Positions 56,588-64,000 of a DNA stretch of 64,000 nucleotides are shown here, piece by piece. Source of the DNA: Alnus glutinosa (Eukaryota > Streptophyta > Magnoliopsida > Fagales > Betulaceae); assembly GCF_958979055.1 (NCBI RefSeq), contig NC_084887.1, forward strand, positions 37,302,620 to 37,366,619, given 5' to 3'. The translations under genes were made by a program, and so were the position numbers. The notes beneath the pieces are model-generated. The model worked only from the letters and a program-made list of their open reading frames with translations. It was not told the DNA's origin and did no database searches. Positions within the stretch are counted from its first letter, which is position 1; each line of letters begins with the position of its first letter.

Positions 56588-58825
56588 ATGCAAGCTTTAA
56601 TCACTTTGCCATCAAAGGGTGACCTTTGGGTGGTACCTCAATTGGGCTTTGAACTAGATTCTTCTTGTAGAATTGGAACTAGAAGGATAAGGAAAAGGAT
56701 GAGGGGTCTTGGTTTTCCTGTTTGCCATAGTAGAAGTGCTGGTCTCTTATTGCTTTCAAATGATGTAAGAGTTGTTAGGCGTGGGAGTTGCTGTGGGAGC
56801 CCAAAATTGGATTTGGGATGTAGGTGCTCTAAACTTGCTCTCTTTTGTATGCCAAAGAAAAGTCCTTTTGGTGCCTTGGTTGCGTTGGCATGGGCATTGG
56901 AGCAAGGATCGGATTTAGTTAATGAGGTGTCAGGGGAAACTGAGAGAAAGGATGGCGATTTTCTTGTTTTGGGTGAAGCAGATGATAGTGATGATAATGA
57001 TAAAGGAGGAGATGGTGATCCAGAAAGTGGGGACGAGAAGAGTACAAAGGTTGATGTTCGTTCAGTAGCACGGAGCTTAAGATTTGCGAGAACTGCAGAT
57101 GATGTGGAAGAGGTTCTTAAGGACAAGGGTGAGTTGCCCCTTCAAGTATATTCATCCATGATTAGAGGTTTTGGCAGAGACAAGAGAATGAATGCTGCAA
57201 AGGCTGTTGTTGAGTGGCTCAAGAAAAAGAAGCTTGAAACTAATGGTTTGATTGGCCCAAATCTTTTCATATATAATAGTCTATTGGGTGCAGTAAAACA
57301 GTCCCAAGAGTTTGGAGAAATGGAGAAAGTCTTGAATGATATGGCTCAGGATGGGGTCCTTCCTAATGTTGTAACTCACAACACTTTAATGTCAATCTAC
57401 TTGGAGCAAGGACGAGCTACTGAGGCCCTTAATATTCTTGAAGAGATCCAGAAAAAGGGCTTGACCCCTTCTCCAGTTTCCTATTCTACGGCATTGTTGG
57501 CTTATCGAAAAATGGAAGATGGACATGGAGCTCTAAGGTTATTTATTGGGTTCAGGGAAAAGTATCATAAAGGTGACATAAGGAAAGATGCCAATGAAGA
57601 TTGGGAAAATGAATTTGTTAAGCTTGAGAAGTTTACAATTCGTGTTTGCTACCAAGTGATGCGGCGATGGCTTGTGAATAGTGAGAACTTGAGCACCAAT
57701 GTGTTGAAACTTCTCACAGATATGGATAATGCTGGCCTTCCATTTGGTAAGGAAGAACACCAGCGTCTTTTGTGGGCTTGTACCCGTGAAGATCATTACA
57801 TTGTGGTGAAGGAATTGTATACTAGAATAAGAGGAAGGCATTCTGAAATTAGCTTATCTGTCTGTAACCACGCAATTTGGTTGATGGGAAAGGCTAAGAA
57901 ATGGTGGGCGGCTTTGGAGGTCTACGAGGATTTATTAGACAAGGGACCAAAACCAAATAACATGTCATACGAGCTTATAGTTTCTCACTTTAATATCCTT
58001 CTCAGTGCAGCTAAGAGAAGAGGTATTTGGAGATGGGGCATTAGGCTGCTCAACAAGATGGAAGATAAAGGCCTTAAACCTGGAAGTAGGGAATGGAATG
58101 CTGTTCTTGTTGCCTGTTCCAAGGCTTCAGAAACTTCTGCTGCAGTGCAAGTATTCAAGAGGATGGTTGAGCAAGGTGAAAAACCTACAATAATCTCCTA
58201 TGGAGCCTTGCTTAGTGCACTGGAGAAGAAGAAACTCTACGACGAGGCCCGCCAGGTGTGGGAGCATATGATCAAGGTGGGTGTTGAACCAAACTTGTAT
58301 GCCTACACAATTATGGCTTCCGTTTTCACTGGACAAGGAAAGTTTGATTTGGTTGATGCCATCCTTAAGGAAATGGTTTCAGCAGGTATAGAACCAACAG
58401 TCGTGACATACAATGCAGTAATCAGTGGCTGTGCACGCAAGGGAATGAGCAGTGCAGTAGCATATGAATGGTTTCATCGCATGAAAGTTCAGAGCATCTC
58501 CCCAAATGAGATTAGTTATGAAATGCTGATTGAGGCTCTTGCAAAGGATGGGAAACCCAAGATTGCCTACAATTTATATTTGAGGGCTCAGAATGAGGGC
58601 CTTAACCTCTCTTCGAAGGCTTATGATGCAGTCCTACAATCCTCTCAGCTTCATGAAGTAACTATTGATTTAAGTGCTTTAGGGCCTCGGCCTCCAGATA
58701 AAAAGAAAAGACTGCAAATTAGAGAAAGTTTGACAGAATTCTGTAACTTGGCAGACGTTCCCAGGAGAAGTAAACCATTTGACAGAAAGGAGGTTTACAT
58801 TTCACAAACAGAACGAAACCCATGA
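56588..58825 (+). CDS. LPE1: P-class pentatricopeptide repeat protein, LPE1-like, chloroplast
   Basis: An intronless 745-residue protein, as is usual for PPR genes. Residues 1-90 are basic and Ser/Cys/Leu-rich, compatible with a plastid transit peptide. Residues about 125-160 are acidic (EADDSDDNDKGGDGD). PPR repeats of about 35 residues run from about 185 to 690, for example FIYNSLLGAVKQS, VVTHNTLMSIYLEQGRATEA, IISYGALLSALEKKKLYDEA, LYAYTIMASVFTGQGKFD and VVTYNAVISGCARKG. KKWWAALEVYEDLLDKGPKP and RGIWRWGIRLLNKMEDKGL match my memory of Arabidopsis LOW PHOTOSYNTHETIC EFFICIENCY 1 (At3g46610). LPE1 is an RNA-binding factor for plastid mRNA translation; its target (psbA, or psbJ/psbN) is debated in the literature. 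There is no SMR or DYW domain. Family certain, orthology likely. Confidence 0.9.
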   Translation: MQALITLPSKGDLWVVPQLGFELDSSCRIGTRRIRKRMRGLGFPVCHSRSAGLLLLSNDVRVVRRGSCCGSPKLDLGCRCSKLALFCMPKKSPFGALVALAWALEQGSDLVNEVSGETERKDGDFLVLGEADDSDDNDKGGDGDPESGDEKSTKVDVRSVARSLRFARTADDVEEVLKDKGELPLQVYSSMIRGFGRDKRMNAAKAVVEWLKKKKLETNGLIGPNLFIYNSLLGAVKQSQEFGEMEKVLNDMAQDGVLPNVVTHNTLMSIYLEQGRATEALNILEEIQKKGLTPSPVSYSTALLAYRKMEDGHGALRLFIGFREKYHKGDIRKDANEDWENEFVKLEKFTIRVCYQVMRRWLVNSENLSTNVLKLLTDMDNAGLPFGKEEHQRLLWACTREDHYIVVKELYTRIRGRHSEISLSVCNHAIWLMGKAKKWWAALEVYEDLLDKGPKPNNMSYELIVSHFNILLSAAKRRGIWRWGIRLLNKMEDKGLKPGSREWNAVLVACSKASETSAAVQVFKRMVEQGEKPTIISYGALLSALEKKKLYDEARQVWEHMIKVGVEPNLYAYTIMASVFTGQGKFDLVDAILKEMVSAGIEPTVVTYNAVISGCARKGMSSAVAYEWFHRMKVQSISPNEISYEMLIEALAKDGKPKIAYNLYLRAQNEGLNLSSKAYDAVLQSSQLHEVTIDLSALGPRPPDKKKRLQIRESLTEFCNLADVPRRSKPFDRKEVYISQTERNP

Positions 58826-59372
58826 GTGATTTGTGACTATAAACAACTATGTGTAAGAGGATTTTTTTTTCTTCATATTTTTGTACATCAGGTTATGGAG
58901 TTTAACTCTGAAACAACTCCTGTGTTGTTTGCTGCTTAAAAACAGACCCGATTGTGTCTCTTATGGGAAATTTTTTAACACACGAGTAGCCAATAAACAT
59001 ATTCAGATATGGAAAGCTAATACCACGTGTGAGCCTATCATGGGTGGGGGGATTATGTCCAAATCCAAATCCAACCTTAGGGATTATGATCCAAGAGTCC
59101 AAGACCATGTTCAAGTCAAAAACCAATGTCACAAACAACGAATTGTCATGGCAATTCCCGGTAGCTAAACTGAAACTTTCGAAATTACTTTTGAGGAAAA
59201 ATACAAAATTAGTCCATGCAGTGGCAAATAACTCTTTATTTCGTACTTCGGAATAGAGCATTATTTGATACTAACGCTTAACGTGAGGAATTTAGTACAA
59301 ATCGGTGCAACTACAATAACTGACGTTATATTTTCTCCCTCTTTTTTTTCTTCTTCTCCTTTTTTGTTTTTT

Positions 59373-59403
<31 letters not shown>

Positions 59404-61392
59404 GGGGGGTTCTTTCAACACATACGTATTGGTTGAAAGAAACATTCGAACTTTATCACTTCCTTTTTTTTTAAACACATATAAGCAGTGGTTGAAAGAA
59501 AATCAGTATTTTATCAGCAGGGTGTCTGACAAAAAAGAATCTGGATTTATCAAAGCAAATTGGTGTAACCCCCCACTTGGACATATCATTCAAGACAAGC
59601 ACAAGTGGCCTGATTTGAAATGGCTGATTCCATGAACACAATGAACTTATGAATTATGATAAACATTGAGAGACGATGGCCTTATTAATTATGCTGCCTG
59701 CTGGAGCATGACTGGGACTTCCTCAATTTTCACGAATTGATGGGTCTCCTTATCCACGCCGTTGGAGCAGGGATTTTGTGAAGAATAATTGTTCTGTTTT
59801 TTAAGATGGATCGGGCTACCTACGAACGATTTGCCTGTTCTTGCAATCGGGGCAACGAATTGTCGAAGGCTCTTAGTAAGTTAGTGGGGTTCACATGCTT
59901 GAACAGAAGATTCAATTGCTTTTCAGAATCATTTTTAGAGTTTGTCTTAAACTTCTATTAACTTGCTATACACTTCAGAGACGGTTGGGAGCTGTACGTG
60001 CAGTACTTGACAGCCTTTTTTTGTTTGCTTCTACTCTAGACCAAGAAAATACCTTCCGTAGCCATGTTTCTAACCCAAATGAAAGAGAAAGAGAAATAGG
60101 ATTTTACTATCACGGACGGTCATCGAAAAACAGCCAATGAAAGTTACTTATGTTGAATTTGAGTAAAATTTCAAATCACGATCCTCTCAAAATATTTATT
60201 TGATTTTGAGAGAATTTAAACAGGTGGTTGTGAGAGATCACTTATGCAACATATTTAACTGGATAAATGATTGAATAACTCAATCTTTATTGGGTCAAGT
60301 ACATCTTATAAATAATCTTTCACAATTATATACTCAGATTCGTACAAATAATTTGACTTAATTCTTAATTTCAACTGCTATGCATATGGAACAATCACAT
60401 CATTGTTTTTGCTGGTCCCATGCAATAATTGGTCAAGATGTCCATTACAATTATTTTCATTGGCGTGGACCTATTGATTAAAAACATAAAAAGTAAAGGG
60501 TGTTTTTTAAATAATTTGATGTGGCAGCTAAGAATGAATGATGTGGCATTCAAGACACGTGACGATCGCTAAATAGCTTTAATATGGCGGATACTTAAAT
60601 TTTTGAATAATATAATGACTAAACGAAAAAAAAAAAATGAGAAAACTGTGTATATTATTTTTGATATTTTTATAATTCAGAAAGTTGTTTGATAAATATT
60701 CAAACTATTGGATCAAAATCTATTTAATCCTTAAAAAAAAAGGCCAGAGAGATTTTCAAAATTTTATCCAACCCAATAAATTATTAAGAAATACCATGAA
60801 AATTTCCATGTGACTCATTTCTATGCAATTGTATATGTTTTTCTCGTCAAGGGACACACAGGAACAGGACCCATCTTGCTTTGCTTTTAGCGCAAGCACA
60901 AAAGGAATAAGAAATACAGAAGAAGAAATAAAAAATGAATTGAGTCAGCATTTTTTGCTTCTTTTTATTTTTTATTTTTACAGTGACTGGCGACTGCTCT
61001 ATCCACCGTCCCTCCCAATTCGAGGGCTCGAAAGCCACAACGGTTTTCAACGACCTTGTGTTCAATCGACAGACCCCGAGTGATACTTGTTTCAATTTAT
61101 ACCTCAACGTTCAAAAACAAAGAGAAGGCCACCTGTTGTTTTTGGGTTACGTAGTCCTTTGGTCTAGAAAAAGAGTAAAGCACTGATTTTTATGTAAGTT
61201 CCTGTTGTGGGTTTGCAGCGAACTGCCTTTTAGACTGTTGGGTGTTTTGTTGTTTACGGTTTCGTGCTGTTTTTGGCACTTGGCCGGCTGAAAATGGCGT
61301 CTTTTGTGGTTGCAAGCCGGAATTGGAGTTGACCCTGGGATGGTTTGTAGTGATCTTAGGGAGATCTGGGTGGGTGAGGGATAAGGCGAGAG
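58826..61392. other. Intergenic, PPR 3' flank and promoter of the membrane-protein gene
   Basis: Holds a T16-G27 homopolymer junction (59367-59409), a fold-back relic at about 60193-60357 related to 32311-32485, and, from about 60980, more complex sequence that is probably the promoter and 5' leader of the next gene. No gene was recognised. Confidence 0.45.
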
Positions 61393-61713
61393 ATGGAACC
61401 TCCAAAGGGGGTTTTGGCTTCTTTGTGGAACTTTATTTGCTTTCTACCTTTCTTCACTGGGCTTCTGCTTCTGGGCATAATTAAAGGTCAGTGTCAATTT
61501 GTTCCTTGTTTTGGGGCTTTCTCCGGCTTCTTTCCTGTTCTGGTTTATTCTCTTTTCACTTAAACTGATCATGTAGTTATATATGCATTTGCTTTTATGT
61601 TATTCAGCTCAAACATAATTTTGAAAAAATGACTTAATTAACCTTTTTATTGCAGAAAATTTGGTACTATAATAGACTGTCGTGTATAGTTAAGTTAATC
61701 CTCTAATTTATTC

Positions 61714-61765
<52 letters not shown>

Positions 61766-62907
61766 TGCTTTGTGTATGATAAGGCTTTCGAGGATAAAGT
61801 TTGACATTTCATAGACAGAAATGGTAGTTTCAGGAGTGTTCTTTCTGTTTCCCCCCTTCATCTGGTCGTTAAGCCACTTCTTGGGTTCCTTAGTTTCATT
61901 TCCTTTTCATTGCTTCATAATTTGCTCCTTATGGGCTGTTGTCCGTGTCTGGTTTTGATCCCTTTTCCATGGAATTTTCTTTACTAGGCATTTGATTCAT
62001 GTTTATATCTCCAAGTTAGATGCTAGTTTTCATGCATGTTTTATGCAAAACAAACTTCTGTGGTTGAGACCTTGAGGATGTTTTTCAAATTTTGCAATTT
62101 TAGAAATACGAACAGTCATTGTAGTTATTTTAATGTAGACATATGGAATAGGTATTCTTGATGTAGTAAGTAGCATACATAGCATTGATTGGTGAATCAA
62201 GGTATGTTGTCTGAATGATCTGTTACTTTTGTTAAACACATTAAATTTTTTTACAAATTCTTGTTTCAGGTATCGTTTTCTGCCCATTGATATGCCTTAT
62301 CGTGACAATTGGAAATTCTGCTATTATATTGGGTCTTTGGCCAGTGCATAGTTTCTGGACATATTATTCCACTTTGAGGTGCTTTCATTGACCCTCCACC
62401 TTCCTGTTGTAATTGCCAGAGCTATTTATATATTTTGGTTAATCTCTTTCTCATATTGTTTTTTCTCCAATGGGCAGAGCTAAACTATTAGGACCAGTTT
62501 TGAAGCTGCTTCTCTGCATATGTGTCCTACCTTCGCTCTTGATTTTGTGGCCAGTGGTTGGTATCGTCGGAAGTATCATAAGCGGAGCAGCATATGGCTT
62601 TCTTTCACCAATATTTGCTACTTTTGATGCTGTTGGAGAAGGAAAGACTAATAAATTATTCCACTGTTTTTATGTATGTCTTCCTTATTCAATTTCTGTT
62701 ATTCTATATTTTTATTTTCTTTCCCATTTTGCCATTCATAAGAGAGCTTTCTCTGTTACTACATTTGCAGGATGGAACTCGGGAAACTATTGAAAGGAGC
62801 TTCGATATTGTCAGAGATTTTTTGGATTTTTGTCACCATTCCTACTTTTCATATATGGATGACCTGCAACTAAAAGAGCCTCCAGATGTGAAATATTATG
62901 AGATTAG
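61393..62907 (+). CDS. Uncharacterised plant membrane protein, At3g27390/At5g40640 type (5' part)
   Basis: Exons (61393-61486), (62270-62378), (62478-62673) and (62771-62907) join in phase to 178 codons plus two bases and continue beyond the right edge. Each junction has GT and AG. Hydrophobic segments: residues about 9-30 (SLWNFICFLPFFTGLLLLGI), 32-65 (CPLICLIVTIGNSAIILGLW) and 72-105 (VLKLLLCICVLPSLLILWPV). Conserved text follows: GAAYGFLSPIFATFDAVGEG, FHCFYDGTRETIERSFDIVRD and HSYFSYMDDL. This matches the plant family of uncharacterised membrane protein At3g27390 (about 580 residues), so roughly a third is here. The next exon was not found before 64000; the intron holds LINE-like and MITE-like sequence. 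Biochemical function is unknown. Confidence 0.9.
61719..61762. repeat. (TA)n microsatellite in intron 1 of the membrane-protein gene
   Basis: About 22 uninterrupted TA units. Similar tracts lie at 12822-12850, 30000-30021, 30138-30170, 43798-43852 and 48078-48119. Confidence 0.9.
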
Positions 62908-64000
62908 GTTTTCCATCTCTATCTGATCTCTACATTTGCTTCTTGTTTTTTCCATGTTGATGCCAGTTAAACCATACCCCCGAGAATATATATATATAAG
63001 TAATCGAGATATCATTAAAAACAAAAGACGCACCCAGATGCACAAGAAGTATACAAGAGAAAACACCTAGCTAGAAGGAGAACAAGTTCTCTTATGAATG
63101 GACTGCTTGGCATAACTCATCTTAATTCTCATAACCTATATGATGAACATTGGCTCTTAAAGAGTTCTTATGCTTCACATTTGCTAACATATTTAATTTT
63201 GTGAGGGACAGAGTAACCAGATATGAGAATAGTTACACTTTCCTTTACTCTTTTTTTTTTTTTTTTTTGGAACTCCATCTTTTCAATCTTGGGAAATTAA
63301 TTGTAGTTGTAAGTTTTATTCATTAAAACAAAAAACAAAAAACAAAAAAAAAATTGTAGTTGTAAGTTTCATTAATGGCAGAGTCAGGATTATGCGTTAG
63401 GGGGAGGGGGCAAAAATAGATTGTACAAAGTAAAATTAAAATAAAATTTGCCATACTAAGAAGGTGTTGAAATACTCTTGTGATATCTAGGAGAAATAAA
63501 ATTACTAAAAATTCGAAAGGTATGAAATGAAAATTCAAAACCTAGCTAGCTTTTCTGGATGTATATATGCTCTATTTTGAATGAAAAATTATGTACTAAA
63601 TATTTGGATGTTTTGGAAAAAAATTGACGTATAATATATAGTGCATTTGACATCTAGAAATTTGAAATATTAGGCTTAAATAAAATATTGAGAATGAAAT
63701 TTTGATATGTGATATAGTGTATCGGGTTTTACTCTTAAAGACTTATGTTTGTTCACTGTGTGAGTATATATATATTTTTTAAATAGATTCTTTAGTCTTT
63801 AAAAATAGATTTAATGTAACATATTTCACTAAATATTTGGGCGCTTGGAGGGGAGGGAATGGGGGGCGATTATCTTTTTTTTCTTTTTTTTTTCCTTGGG
63901 TTAGATGAGAGGAGAGAGAGGGGAAGGTAATGGGGACAAATAATTTATGATAAAAGGGATGTAGTTTTTTTTTTTTTTGGGGGGGGGTGGGGGGGGGGGG
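62908..64000. other. Intron 4 of the membrane-protein gene, repeats
   Basis: At 63010-63100 aaaagacgcacccagatgcac / agaagtatacaagag resembles a LINE 3' end on the minus strand. At 63373-63412 aatggcagagtcagg / aggggg resembles an end of the hAT MITE family of 41067. The window closes in a poly-T to poly-G tract (63966-64000). Confidence 0.4.

Noticed and set aside
56638-57126. A 162-codon minus-strand frame
   Set aside because: It is antisense to the PPR protein's N-terminal part, with no recognisable motif.

Overview
The window is nuclear DNA of a eudicot flowering plant, most likely a woody rosid. The signs are AT-rich intergenic DNA, short GT-AG introns in compact genes, a nuclear-type tRNA-Pro, plant-only gene families (arabinogalactan protein, CCT-motif and PPR proteins, a GLV/RGF peptide precursor) and a large load of small DNA transposons plus a Ty1/copia retrotransposon. 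The species cannot be fixed from the sequence.

Host genes in order: the 5' half of an NAD-dependent glycerol-3-phosphate dehydrogenase (minus, running off the left edge); a 75-residue GLV/RGF/CLEL secreted peptide precursor (minus, 5.8-6.1 kb); ATP23 mitochondrial metalloprotease (minus, 7.4-9.8 kb, five exons); a classical arabinogalactan protein (plus, 11.9-12.4 kb); a family-1 pectate lyase (minus, 23.5-25.3 kb, three exons); tRNA-Pro(AGG) (plus, 32.7 kb); a CIA2-like CCT-motif protein (plus, 34.3-38.2 kb, three exons, the last only 24 bases); a small heat-shock protein pseudogene (plus, 43.1-43.5 kb); a ubiquitin-like-domain protein related to BAG proteins but lacking the BAG domain (minus, 47.1-47.7 kb); an intronless P-class PPR protein resembling LPE1 (plus, 56.6-58.8 kb); and the 5' part of an At3g27390-type membrane protein (plus, from 61.4 kb, running off the right edge). 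These are independent housekeeping and cell-wall genes, not an operon or pathway cluster. Three of them (G3P dehydrogenase, ubiquitin-like protein, membrane protein) recall the Arabidopsis At5g40610-At5g40640 neighbourhood, which suggests conserved microsynteny.

The space between them is filled by mobile DNA: a complete-length but broken Ty1/copia element with 5-bp target duplication (15.3-20.9 kb); a solo LTR (27.5-27.9 kb) and a degraded LTR (49 kb), both probably Ty3/gypsy; LINE remnants (2.2-3.4 and 29.0-29.9 kb); SINE-like tRNA relics (26.1 and 53.8 kb); hAT MITEs with 8-bp duplications (13.9, 36.4, 41.1 kb); PIF/Harbinger-type MITEs with 3-bp duplications (21.7, 31.3, 31.8 and 44.9 kb); a CACTA-like terminus (28.1 kb); and several fold-back elements.

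The most striking object is the 1,035-bp element at 44.93-45.96 kb. It has PIF-like terminal inverted repeats and a TAA duplication, and it carries a GC-rich, antisense-oriented fragment of a callose synthase first exon, so it looks like a gene-capturing (Pack-type) transposon. No wholly new biological system was found. All splice structures were read by eye from GT/AG sites, phase and family similarity.
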